In this document: positions 26,940-35,305 of the stretch, piece by piece
Layout of the letters: each line of letters starts with the position of its first letter
Numbering within the stretch: position 1 is the first letter of the stretch
From: UBA3478 sp036782715
GTDB taxonomy: Bacteria; Bacteroidota; Bacteroidia; Flavobacteriales; Flavobacteriaceae
NCBI GenBank assembly: GCA_036782715.1
Contig: DAIPYN010000004.1
Location: 24,026 to 88,025, forward strand
Direction: 5' to 3'
Length of the DNA stretch: 64,000 bases
Translations under genes and position numbers: made by a program
The notes under the pieces: generated by a model
Seen by the model: only the letters and a program-made list of their open reading frames with translations
What the model was told of the DNA's origin: nothing
The model's database searches: none

Positions 26940-29056
26940 TAAAAGATAGCTCGGTTATCTTTTATTTCAGCTTTTTCTTTAAGTGCGTAGAAGGCATTTG
27001 CCGCAGCTTGGTTTGCACGCTGCGCAGCAATCGTCTCAGTAAATGGAGCGTAAGTTGCTAGATCCATAGCTTCATTTTTCTCAGTGATTTTAAGGGCATA
27101 AACCCCATACTCACCTTCAATAAGCGAAGAAGTTTGACCTGCCTCTAAGGCTAAAGCTTTTCCTACCACGTAAGGCTCAGAACCGATTCCAGAGATCACA
27201 CTTGAACGAGTCGTCATTGCTAAAGCAGATCCTGCATTAGCGGCACCCTGACCTTTAAGACTTTCGAAATTTGATGATCCATACTGATCTTTAAGCATAG
27301 CTGCTTTCTTTTGTTTTCTTAGAATAGGAAGAACTCTAGCTGAAGCTTGCTCGGGAGTTTGAACTCCTTCTTCGTACCTCTTTGTCATTTGAGCGATTAC
27401 ATATCCGCCAGCGATATCAAAACGACTAACATCACCAACTTTTCTGTCTGAGTCAAAGGCCCAACGCACAATGTTTCGTTGAGTACCTAAGCCAGGCAGG
27501 TTCTCGTCTAAAACTTTTAGTTGCGAAATCGGACGCACCGTATAACCCCCCTCATTTGCAATCGTTGAGAATGCATTAGGTTCAGCATCTGACACTTCCA
27601 TTTCGAAAGTAGTAGCATCAGTAAATAAGGTGTTGGTTGTAGTTTCAGAAGGTTCGATACGAAGTGTCACTGTAGCTACAGAATACACATCGCGCTTAGC
27701 TTCAACTTTAACCACATGGTAACCAAACTCAGTTTCAACTAGGCCAATACGACCTACCGGATTATCAAAAATGAAATCGTTGAAAGCGTCTACCATAACA
27801 CCCTCATTTACGAATCCTAAGTCTCCACCTTGAGTACCAGTAGGGCCATCAGATCCCTCACGCGCTAAATCAGCAAAAGCCTCATTACCGCTGCGAGCTC
27901 TTCTCAGGTATTCTTGAGCTTTAGTTCTCGCCTCATCTTTTGATCGCTCAATAGTAGATGCGGCTCTCTCTGCACCCTGGTAAGCCACTAAAATGTGACT
28001 TGAGCGAACACTACCGTTCTTTTTAGAATCAACTAACTTGCTAATCTTGTAGGTATTACCATCCTTGTACGGTCCATAAACCGCTCCTTTAGATAGCGCT
28101 GTAATTTGTGCCGCCGCAACCGCAGGTAAAGTTTCTGCCGTACGATATTCTAAATTACCAGCAACATCAGAGAAACGCTGAATGAAATCAGCCTCATCGG
28201 TTGTGTTTTTAAATCCTTGAACAGTTACACTACCCTTAGTCTCTTCACTGTACTCTTCCCGATCTTCTAAAAGGGAGGTGATTCGCGTTAACACCGCATC
28301 CTCATCTGCCTTAGACGGTTTCTCTTGAAAAAATACATAGCGTAAATCTCTTGCCTCTTCTTGCTTGAATTGCTTTGAATTCTCTGCAACGTAAGCGGCG
28401 ATTTCTTCTTTCGATACGCTAACTAAGCTATCTGCTATACTTGAAAAAGGTAGTTGAACATAGTCAAAGCTTACCTTGTCATTTTGAAATTTGAAAGTAC
28501 GCGCTCCTTCTTGTAGGGAAGTCGAAACTCCTGCCTTCACAAAATTGAAGTAAATCTGCTCCTTTGCCGCATTAATAATATTAGCCTCGTCAACCAACCA
28601 AGCATCATATTGGGCCGGGTTTGTAGCTTTCCAGCTCGCAACCGTTGCCTTGAATACGTATTCATCAAAAAAACCTTCGTCGTTCTGAAAGGCAGGAATG
28701 TTAGCGTAACCCGATGTACGAATGAAATCAACGATTTGATCTCCTTCGATGTTCAATCCAATCTTTTCGTGCTCTTGCTTCAAGATTTCTTTACGAACCT
28801 CTTGATCAAAAACGATATTTACGAGTTGACTATTTGAAAAACTTTGTCCATAAGCATTAGAAGCCATTTCTAAACTCTGTCTGAAGTCTTCAATTGATAA
28901 CGGAGTATCATTTACCTCAGCTACATTATTTGAGAAGTCTCCCCCTTGAAATGCATTACTGGAAAAGATACCAGAAATAACAAATGAGAATAGCGCGAGG
29001 CCGATTACAATAATTAGTACACTAGTACGTTTACGAATGGTATTTAAAATCGCCAT
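26936..29056 (-). CDS. ppiD: PpiD-type periplasmic peptidyl-prolyl isomerase/chaperone
   Basis: Inner-membrane-anchored foldase with one N-terminal transmembrane helix (about 12-34, VLIIVIGLALFSFVISGIF). SurA_N-like chaperone segments follow, then a parvulin-type PpiC domain (about 345-450, VRSSHILVAYQGAE and GGDLGFVNEGVMVDAFNDF in pieces), with a second degenerate region toward the C-terminus. At 706 residues it fits Bacteroidota PpiD/SurA hybrids. It helps outer-membrane and secreted proteins leave the Sec machinery, fitting the envelope operon upstream (lptC, CNNM protein). It lies 63 bases after the CNNM gene. Confidence 0.92.
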   Translation of the reverse strand: MAILNTIRKRTSVLIIVIGLALFSFVISGIFSSNAFQGGDFSNNVAEVNDTPLSIEDFRQSLEMASNAYGQSFSNSQLVNIVFDQEVRKEILKQEHEKIGLNIEGDQIVDFIRTSGYANIPAFQNDEGFFDEYVFKATVASWKATNPAQYDAWLVDEANIINAAKEQIYFNFVKAGVSTSLQEGARTFKFQNDKVSFDYVQLPFSSIADSLVSVSKEEIAAYVAENSKQFKQEEARDLRYVFFQEKPSKADEDAVLTRITSLLEDREEYSEETKGSVTVQGFKNTTDEADFIQRFSDVAGNLEYRTAETLPAVAAAQITALSKGAVYGPYKDGNTYKISKLVDSKKNGSVRSSHILVAYQGAERAASTIERSKDEARTKAQEYLRRARSGNEAFADLAREGSDGPTGTQGGDLGFVNEGVMVDAFNDFIFDNPVGRIGLVETEFGYHVVKVEAKRDVYSVATVTLRIEPSETTTNTLFTDATTFEMEVSDAEPNAFSTIANEGGYTVRPISQLKVLDENLPGLGTQRNIVRWAFDSDRKVGDVSRFDIAGGYVIAQMTKRYEEGVQTPEQASARVLPILRKQKKAAMLKDQYGSSNFESLKGQGAANAGSALAMTTRSSVISGIGSEPYVVGKALALEAGQTSSLIEGEYGVYALKITEKNEAMDLATYAPFTETIAAQRANQAAANAFYALKEKAEIKDNRAIFY

Positions 29057-29119
29057 GATCTTAAGTGTTTTAGGTCTGCGAAACTACTTAAATTATTCGA
29101 TGTATCGAAATGTTTATAG

Positions 29120-30406
29120 CTACTCAGACGGCTTTATTTCAAGTCTTATTTGTTCGATTCGATTACTTGATACTTTCTCTACGGTGAGTCGGTAGTCTTC
29201 AACTTCAATTTGATGTCCTAACTCGGGAATCGCCTCGGTATGATCCATCACTAATCCTCCGAGGGTTTCGTAATGTTCCTCTTCTGGTAGATTGAGTTTA
29301 TAGGTTTGATTCAAATAGTCTACTTCAAGCCTTCCTGAAAATAGATAGACACCCTCCTCTACCGTTTCTTCGATGAGCTCGCTAACATCGTGTTCATCTT
29401 CGATTTCGCCGAACAATTCTTCCACAATATCCTCTATAGTAAGAATTCCAGAAGTACCGCCATATTCATCTAAAACCACCGCCATACTTCTTCGCTTTTT
29501 GGTGAGTAAATTCAAAATATCGTGAATAGGCATCGTTTCTGGAACGTATTCGACGGGCTTTAGAAGGGTTCTGATACTTCTCGGACGTTTAAAAAGATCA
29601 AAGGAATGGACATGCCCCACAATATTGTCAATTCGATCGCGATAGACCAAAATTTTAGAAAATCCTGTCTCTACAAAAACAGATCGCAAAGTCTTTATCG
29701 AGTCTCTTAGTTCAACCGCCGTAATTTCTGTTCTAGGAATCATCACCTCCCTTGCTTTCACCTCTGCAAATTCAAGTGCATTTTGAAAGATCTGCACCTC
29801 GGCATCAATTTCTTGATTGTCAGCTGCAGACTCCATCTGCTGACTGATGTAATCCCCTATTTCTAATTTGGTAAACGTAGCTTGCGGATTTTCAGCATCT
29901 GCCTTTACTAGCCTAAGCACCCAATCAGAGATTTTTAAAACCATCCAAGAAAAGCCCGAAAAAAGAGTGTAAAAAATATAAGCCGGAAGCGCCAAGGCCT
30001 TCATTAGCGTATTTGCATAGATCTGAAAGATTGCCTTGGGCAAAAATTCAGCCGTAAGAAGAATGACCAGCGTTGAAATTAAGGTATGGGTCAGTAACTG
30101 AAATTCACCGAAAACCACGGCAGCAATCGCGTTACTTTCTGGGGTTACTACCGGTAATATTTCGAGAAGTAATTTTCCCATGTAATAACCATAGATCACC
30201 AATGCCAAGTTATTACCAATAAGCATACTAGCTATAAACCTTGAAGGCGAAGCCGTTAGTCTAGAAAGCAATCGTGCTAATAGTCCCTTCTGTTTTTTCT
30301 CAAGTTCGATATGAATTCGATTCGAAGACACATAAGCAATCTCCATTCCTGAAAAGAAAGCAGAAAGTACTAGAGCGATAAGAATAAGAAATAGATAGTG
30401 GTTCAA
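29120..30406 (-). CDS. CNNM/CorC-type transmembrane protein with CBS domains
   Basis: Family usually annotated as hemolysin, now linked to divalent-cation (Mg2+) homeostasis. A DUF21 membrane domain (about 1-185, opening FLILIALVLSAFFSGMEIAYVSSN in pieces) is followed by a pair of CBS domains (about 205-330, MIPRTEITAVELRDS and RRSMAVVLDEYGGTSGILTIEDIVEELFGEIEDE in pieces). A CorC_HlyC transporter-associated domain ends the protein (about 345-420). The length is 428 residues. It follows the 67-residue membrane protein by 3 bases and precedes ppiD, an order common in Flavobacteriia. Confidence 0.9.
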   Translation of the reverse strand: MNHYLFLILIALVLSAFFSGMEIAYVSSNRIHIELEKKQKGLLARLLSRLTASPSRFIASMLIGNNLALVIYGYYMGKLLLEILPVVTPESNAIAAVVFGEFQLLTHTLISTLVILLTAEFLPKAIFQIYANTLMKALALPAYIFYTLFSGFSWMVLKISDWVLRLVKADAENPQATFTKLEIGDYISQQMESAADNQEIDAEVQIFQNALEFAEVKAREVMIPRTEITAVELRDSIKTLRSVFVETGFSKILVYRDRIDNIVGHVHSFDLFKRPRSIRTLLKPVEYVPETMPIHDILNLLTKKRRSMAVVLDEYGGTSGILTIEDIVEELFGEIEDEHDVSELIEETVEEGVYLFSGRLEVDYLNQTYKLNLPEEEHYETLGGLVMDHTEAIPELGHQIEVEDYRLTVEKVSSNRIEQIRLEIKPSE

Positions 30407-30409
30407 TGC

Positions 30410-30613
30410 TTATAGTCCCTTTTCGCGCTTCTCGAATTTTTTACGATAGTTTCTTCGAAAGAAGAACATACCAATAGACACCACAAAAAATACCCCGAAC
30501 AATAATCGTTCATCACTTTCTGTTCCTAATAGTTCAATGAGACGATAACCCGAAAAAAAGGCTACCATCAAATACAAGTACTCAGTATAACGTAAGAGTT
30601 TTATCATACTCAA
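30410..30613 (-). CDS. Small two-helix membrane protein, unknown function
   Basis: The 67-residue product has two hydrophobic segments (about 12-28 and 36-52) and a strongly basic tail (RRNYRKKFEKREK). By the positive-inside rule the tail is cytoplasmic. No domain is recognised. It sits between lptC (18 bases) and the CNNM gene (3 bases), on the same strand. Small membrane proteins in this slot recur in flavobacterial genomes, which supports a real gene. It may accompany the LPS or CNNM machinery, but no direct evidence exists. Confidence 0.78.
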   Translation of the reverse strand: MSMIKLLRYTEYLYLMVAFFSGYRLIELLGTESDERLLFGVFFVVSIGMFFFRRNYRKKFEKREKGL

Positions 30614-30631
30614 AAATAAAGAATCTAATGC

Positions 30632-31240
30632 TTAGTTCTCTGATTCTGAAATTTGCAGGATACCGCGAGTCTTCATCGCCTGTAGTGAAGAGAAATCTCG
30701 ACTAAACTCCATCCCTTCTCCCGTCATTATCGTACCCTCCTCTGGGTTTTCAAATTCAAAAGGTTCCTCTGTAAAAATCCAATTTCTAGATCTACTCCAA
30801 TAAAGCTGACTGGTTGTAAGCTCCTTATGATCATAGGTGTTGATTCTAACGTTACCACGCAGATCTACAATACCCGTTAATGAGTAATAGATAGCTGAGT
30901 CTGCAAAAATCTCGGTAGGCTGATGATCATCGTCGAAGAACGTCAAGTGTAGACCTTCAGGAAAAAGCTGATAGGGGAACATGCGATTCTCGTAGTTCTC
31001 ATTGCGATCGGCCCGCAAAATAGCTACAACTCTGGTACTGTCAGACTGAAGTACCGACAGCGGTCGTACTGACTCTGTGTAGATCATTTCTAGATTTTCA
31101 ACTACGCCCTGAGGCAGTTTCTTTTCAGCCTCAGTCAAGCTTACCTGCTTGAACTCTTCATTACAGGCTATAAACAGCATTGCCACAACAAATGCTGTGG
31201 CAACGCCTATAATTTTAGTATGTAAACCTTCTGTATTCAG
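30632..31240 (-). CDS. lptC: LPS export periplasmic protein LptC
   Basis: LptC hands LPS from the LptBFG exporter to LptA across the periplasm. The family beta-jellyroll is recognised from PLSVLQSDSTRVVAILRA, FADSAIYYSLTGIVDLRGNVRI in pieces, QLYWSRSRNWIFTEEPFEF and TGEGMEFSRDF. No ATG gives a full signal: GTG at 31186 leaves only seven residues before Cys in MLFIAC. In-frame CTG at 31240 restores a normal signal (LNTEGLHTKIIGVATAFVVA then MLFIAC), so I extend to it; rare ATT or ATA codons at 31213 and 31210 are alternatives. The gene follows the TPR gene by 6 bases. The function call is firm, the start is not. Confidence 0.85.
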   Translation of the reverse strand: MNTEGLHTKIIGVATAFVVAMLFIACNEEFKQVSLTEAEKKLPQGVVENLEMIYTESVRPLSVLQSDSTRVVAILRADRNENYENRMFPYQLFPEGLHLTFFDDDHQPTEIFADSAIYYSLTGIVDLRGNVRINTYDHKELTTSQLYWSRSRNWIFTEEPFEFENPEEGTIMTGEGMEFSRDFSSLQAMKTRGILQISESEN

Positions 31241-31246
31241 ACAGGA

Positions 31247-32620
31247 TTAATTTAAGTTAGGAATGGTAACACTTCCACCCATCCAACATGAGAAATTGAT
31301 CGTTTCTCCTGCACGGCCTGAGTTAAAAATATCGGTCTTAGAAGGGGCTTTTGCCTCATAAGAAGCTACCGCTTTGTTAGCTATGCTTCTCAATGAAGGA
31401 TCAACGCGGCCCGCTCTAGCGGCAGTCTTCGCTGCTAACCAATACACCGCTCTCTTGTCGAATTGAGTCTCACCACAGTCGTTAGCACTGTCTGCATAAA
31501 GTGCAGCAAGGAGAATATATGCTCGACCATTCGCTGGGTTGGCCGCAATTGCCTTATTCAGGTAATTACGCGCTTGAACCTTACTACTTCTGCGAACGAT
31601 GGTAGCGATTTTATAAAGGATGTTTGACTTTTTAAGATTATCTGTTTCTAATTCTACAGACTTATTGAAATCAGCAATCGCTCCTTTAGTGTCTCCTGCT
31701 TTTTGCTTTAATGTACCTCCATAAAGATAAGCATCTGCAGAAGGCTCAAGAGCCAACTGTGCCTCGAATAGTTTTCTAAACATCGGATCGTCTGTACAAT
31801 CTTTTCCGAACATACGACCTACCGCACTTTTTACCCATTTCACATCAGTCTTACGCTCTTCATAACTCTTTTCATAAAGTGGAATCAAATTCTCACAGTC
31901 TGCAAGTGCTCCTAATTTTGCATCAATACTTGCAGCAATCTTACCGAAAGAAGTAGAATTAGTGCTATAAACCTTTAATCTTCTCGCATCTTTTGAACTA
32001 ATAGTTCCTGCTTCTTCTAAAGGAAGTAGTTTGGTGATCTGCGCAGTTAAGGTGGCATTTTCCTCTTCAACTCTCGCAACTACTTCATCATATACCTCAA
32101 AGACTTCTTGAACGTCTTTCTTACCCTCTGCCTGTAAATCAACTAGAGAAGAAAAATAAAGATATAGCGCCTGAGGATTACTGAAGTTTTTACGGTCTGC
32201 CGCGAAAGCTTCTCCTAATTGAGCATAAATCTCCTCTCCTGAGATTTTCTTTTCAGATCGCTTTAAAAGAACCTTATCAATAGCCGTGTCAGCAACACCA
32301 TAGTATTTCGGATAGTATTGAGCAGCTTTATCATATAGTTCTAAAAGCTGAGTGACAAAAGCATCGTGCTCTTCACCGGTTGAGTTCTTAATCTTATCCT
32401 TAAGAATACGCTCACCATAAAGGTAATTTGCACGGTTAATATCTGGGCATGTTTCATAAACCATTTTCCATGGTTCGTAAGCCGCATCATAATTTTTAAC
32501 CTTAGCACTCTCAACAAAGATTGAAAGATTTGTCAAACACTCTTGATTGGGTGCCTGAGCTACGGCTAATGAAAGACCAAAAAGCCCAACGAAGAACGAC
32601 ATGAATAAACTCTTTTTCAT
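31247..32620 (-). CDS. Secreted tetratricopeptide-repeat protein
   Basis: A signal peptide (MKKSLFMSFFVGLFGLSLAVAQ) precedes 435 residues of mostly helical sequence. TPR-like helical pairs are visible at about 45-75 (VKNYDAAYEPWKMVYETCP), 300-330 (YLYGGTLKQKAGDTKGAIADFNKS in pieces), 335-360 and 360-385 (AIAANPANGRAYILLAALYAD in pieces). Three to five cysteines are scattered. It lies in the envelope cluster coaX / barrel / TPR / lptC, an order widespread in Flavobacteriia. A periplasmic scaffold or envelope-assembly role is inferred only from location and fold. Confidence 0.85.
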   Translation of the reverse strand: MKKSLFMSFFVGLFGLSLAVAQAPNQECLTNLSIFVESAKVKNYDAAYEPWKMVYETCPDINRANYLYGERILKDKIKNSTGEEHDAFVTQLLELYDKAAQYYPKYYGVADTAIDKVLLKRSEKKISGEEIYAQLGEAFAADRKNFSNPQALYLYFSSLVDLQAEGKKDVQEVFEVYDEVVARVEEENATLTAQITKLLPLEEAGTISSKDARRLKVYSTNSTSFGKIAASIDAKLGALADCENLIPLYEKSYEERKTDVKWVKSAVGRMFGKDCTDDPMFRKLFEAQLALEPSADAYLYGGTLKQKAGDTKGAIADFNKSVELETDNLKKSNILYKIATIVRRSSKVQARNYLNKAIAANPANGRAYILLAALYADSANDCGETQFDKRAVYWLAAKTAARAGRVDPSLRSIANKAVASYEAKAPSKTDIFNSGRAGETINFSCWMGGSVTIPNLN

Positions 32621-32663
32621 AATACGTTATTAGTTTAAGGGTTCGAAAATACTATTTTTTGTA

Positions 32664-33959
32664 CTAATTAATTCTTCTTTTAACAAACCAGCGGTCATTT
32701 AGCGATAAGCCCACATTCAAACCAAAATATTGCTCGTCAACTAATGCTGAAGTCGAAGTTCCACGCTTGCCAAGTTCAACTCCGATATTTAGATTCGAAA
32801 AGCGATCATTGGCGGTACTACCAATAGGTATTCCAAAACCTATTGAAACTACTTGATTCTGAAGCTCATCTCCTTCGATCAAAAGCCCAGTATTCTCCAT
32901 TCTAAACCCAGCGCGGTAGGTGATTCTGTTGTAGATCCCGTTAATCGCAGTGTAATCGGGAATATAATAACCTCCGACTTTCAATGTACTGGCGGCGGTG
33001 TAGGTCGCATTATTAACGGCAAGAAAATCGTTTTTAAACTGGCTCATGTCTTGACTACTGTACTCAAAGCCCGCAAACCAGTTACGATCTTTTCCTACAC
33101 CAAGACCTAAAGTTGTTTTAGATGGAACTTCTACTGTGGTCTCTGCAAGAACTCCTAAGTCTACATCAAGACGTTCTCTAGTAGCACCGTTAGCGGTTTG
33201 AAAAGTTCCAAGAGATTGGGTGTTCGTCGCATTGAGATTCATCTGCAGCTCTCGGTTAACCATGGCATGCAAACGATATTCTTGATCTCCTAACCTGAAT
33301 TTACGGTTAGCTATCGCCGAAAGTGTAAGATCAAATCCCGAAATAGTCACTTCACGCTGATCAAAAGTACCTAGTTGTACGGCATCGATTGACTGGTAAC
33401 GATCGTAGGCTAAATTTCCAAAATTATAATGAGCAGAGATACCGAAGCTAAGTCCCTCAATTGGCTGAAAACCCGTTGCCAGGTAAACACGGTTAATACC
33501 ACCTGAACCTCTATAACTCGTTGTTACTTCATCCTGATTAACGTTCAAAGATGTTTTGAAAAGGTCATACCCAACATTACTAAAAGGCATTATACCAAAG
33601 GCAAAAGATGATTTTGGACTCAATGGAAAAGCCAACACGAGATAATCCAGATTCGTCACACGGCCTCGGTCACTAATATCTTCGTTAGCCGTTTCGTTCG
33701 GTGATTTAAAACGATAATTTTTGTTATGGGCCCCAACCGCGTAAGTTGTTAGTTTTAGCGATCCATAAGCGGCAGGATTTTGAAGATTAATATGGATACT
33801 ATCTCCTAACATAGACAGCCCTCCCATCATTCGATTCTCGACGGTCGATTTTGCTCTAAAATCGCCTAAACCAAAATAAGAATAGGGGGAAACGGTTCCG
33901 TTTTGTCCCCAAAGAACTACCGATGTAAAAATCGCGAGTAAGGTAAGTCTTAATTTCAT
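32664..33959 (-). CDS. Outer-membrane beta-barrel protein, unknown substrate
   Basis: A signal peptide (MKLRLTLLAIFTSVVLWGQ) is followed by NGTVSPYSYFGLGDFR, a start seen in a group of conserved Bacteroidota outer-membrane proteins. NMRMGGLSMLGDS-like and INLQNPAAYGSL segments resemble the FadL/PorV-type plug region. The remainder is alternating beta-strand sequence with Asn/Asp-rich turns. The length is 431 residues. It lies 3 bases downstream of coaX. Transport of hydrophobic compounds would fit FadL-like proteins, but the family is not firmly identified; a structural barrel is the safe call. Confidence 0.78.
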   Translation of the reverse strand: MKLRLTLLAIFTSVVLWGQNGTVSPYSYFGLGDFRAKSTVENRMMGGLSMLGDSIHINLQNPAAYGSLKLTTYAVGAHNKNYRFKSPNETANEDISDRGRVTNLDYLVLAFPLSPKSSFAFGIMPFSNVGYDLFKTSLNVNQDEVTTSYRGSGGINRVYLATGFQPIEGLSFGISAHYNFGNLAYDRYQSIDAVQLGTFDQREVTISGFDLTLSAIANRKFRLGDQEYRLHAMVNRELQMNLNATNTQSLGTFQTANGATRERLDVDLGVLAETTVEVPSKTTLGLGVGKDRNWFAGFEYSSQDMSQFKNDFLAVNNATYTAASTLKVGGYYIPDYTAINGIYNRITYRAGFRMENTGLLIEGDELQNQVVSIGFGIPIGSTANDRFSNLNIGVELGKRGTSTSALVDEQYFGLNVGLSLNDRWFVKRRIN

Positions 33960-33962
33960 TGA

Positions 33963-34700
33963 CTAAAGATTGTGCTCCAAGAGTGCATTTAAACCTTCTA
34001 AAAGAAAATTAGAATGGGCAAATATGCGGTTTTTTAGGCGGACTGAAAAGGACTGAGCGTCTCCTCCTGTTAAAATCACTGTTAAATCCGGGAATTCAGA
34101 TTTATAATATTCGATGCGTTGATCGATCTCTGCTAAAAGTCCGAAAAAAGTAGAATTAAACATCGCCTGATGCGTATTGGTTCCTGTGACCTCTTTCTTT
34201 TCAAGAACATTTTCCAAAGTGGATAATTGAGGAAGACGACCAGTAAATGTATGCATTGCGTTTAGACGCATCTGCCAACCGGGACTGATACCTCCTCCGC
34301 GATGAAGACCTGAGCGATCTACCATATCATAGGTGATACAGCTTCCCATATCAATAACTAAAACATCAAGGCCAGGATAATTCGTTACCGCCGCCGCAAC
34401 CAAAGCCTTACGGTCAGCGCCAAGCTTGCTCGCGTCCTCGTATTTCGAGTTAAAATTCAAGGATAGATTTTGATCTAAGTGAAAAACACGAACACGATCA
34501 GTCAAAACGCTTTCGTAATCAGTAGCTGATTCGGCTACCGAAGAAATAATAGCTTGACCAACATTCGGGTTTCTATGAAGCACTCCTCGAACCTCATCTT
34601 CAAAGGCAGATTTGTCGAAAGCTTTTACCTCTAAAAGGTTTTTACCCTCAAATACAGCCAATTTTATACGTGTATTTCCTATGTCAATCGTCAAATTCAC
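33963..34700 (-). CDS. coaX: Type III pantothenate kinase CoaX
   Basis: First enzyme of coenzyme A synthesis, the type insensitive to CoA feedback and dependent on a monovalent cation. The ASKHA-fold motifs are MNLTIDIGNTRIKLAVFEG at the N-terminus (phosphate 1), LGADRKALVAAAV (about 93-105, pantothenate-binding GADR) and VLVIDMGSCITYDMVD (about 115-130, phosphate 2), followed by HRGGGISPGWQMR and LTGGDAQSF (adenosine). The start is GTG at 34700. It heads the minus-strand envelope operon. The length of 245 residues is normal. Confidence 0.95.
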   Translation of the reverse strand: MNLTIDIGNTRIKLAVFEGKNLLEVKAFDKSAFEDEVRGVLHRNPNVGQAIISSVAESATDYESVLTDRVRVFHLDQNLSLNFNSKYEDASKLGADRKALVAAAVTNYPGLDVLVIDMGSCITYDMVDRSGLHRGGGISPGWQMRLNAMHTFTGRLPQLSTLENVLEKKEVTGTNTHQAMFNSTFFGLLAEIDQRIEYYKSEFPDLTVILTGGDAQSFSVRLKNRIFAHSNFLLEGLNALLEHNL

Positions 34701-34773
34701 CGTTTAAAGATCGTGATTTGCACGCTTAGGACCATTTTTTCATCCTTTTATTTTTTAGTAGTAATTTTAAAAT

Positions 34774-34781
34774 TATATTTG
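34774..34781 (+). promoter_or_regulatory. -7 promoter element of the tRNA-Phe gene
   Basis: TATATTTG matches TAnnTTTG 25 bases before the tRNA. A 6-bp hairpin, GCTTGC-AC-GCAAGC (34787-34800), lies between it and the mature 5' end, within the precursor leader. Confidence 0.6.
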
Positions 34782-34806
34782 CACCCGCTTGCACGCAAGC
34801 AAGGTC

Positions 34807-34879
<73 letters not shown>

Positions 34880-34887
34880 CTTAAAGC

Positions 34888-34919
34888 ACAAAAGCTCATC
34901 CGAAAGGATGGGCTTTTGT
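34888..34919 (+). terminator. Terminator after tRNA-Phe
   Basis: A 14-bp stem, ACAAAAGCTCATCC / GGATGGGCTTTTGT (one G-T pair), is closed by a GAAA tetraloop and followed by CGTTTT. The T-tract is short but the stem is strong. Confidence 0.8.
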
Positions 34920-34979
34920 CGTTTTAGAAGACCAACTGATCAAAATAAATCACCTACTTTTAATCTTTAACCTTATCTA

Positions 34980-35300
34980 ATGAAAGACTGTCCTGAATGT
35001 AAATCACCCTATGGGTATCCGATGGGGGAACTATTTGCATGCCCTGAATGTGGACACGAATGGAATCCAGACGAAATTGACGAAAGTTCATTTATTAAAG
35101 ATTCGAACGGGAATGTTTTAAACGACGGCGACACCGTCATCGTAATCAAAGATCTTCCCGTGAAAGGCGCTCCGAAACCCATAAAAGCTGGGACGAAGGT
35201 GAAAAATATCCGACTCACTGACGGAGATCACAATATCGACTGTAAAGTAGATGGATTCGGATCTATGGCATTGAAGTCAGAATTCGTTCGAAAGGCCTAG
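34980..35300 (+). CDS. YjdM/PhnA-family zinc-ribbon protein
   Basis: A 106-residue protein with an N-terminal zinc ribbon (Cys4, Cys7 and Cys21, Cys24: CPECKSPYGYP and FACPECGHEW), followed by the SH3-like PhnA domain (DSNGNVLNDGDTVIVIKDLPVKG in pieces; IKAGTKVKNIRL). The family was named for phosphonate operons, but no phosphonate genes are near and its role is unclear; many members stand alone, as here. It is convergent with the alkane monooxygenase gene (stops 5 bases apart). Confidence 0.92.
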   Translation: MKDCPECKSPYGYPMGELFACPECGHEWNPDEIDESSFIKDSNGNVLNDGDTVIVIKDLPVKGAPKPIKAGTKVKNIRLTDGDHNIDCKVDGFGSMALKSEFVRKA

Positions 35301-35305
35301 TTCGC

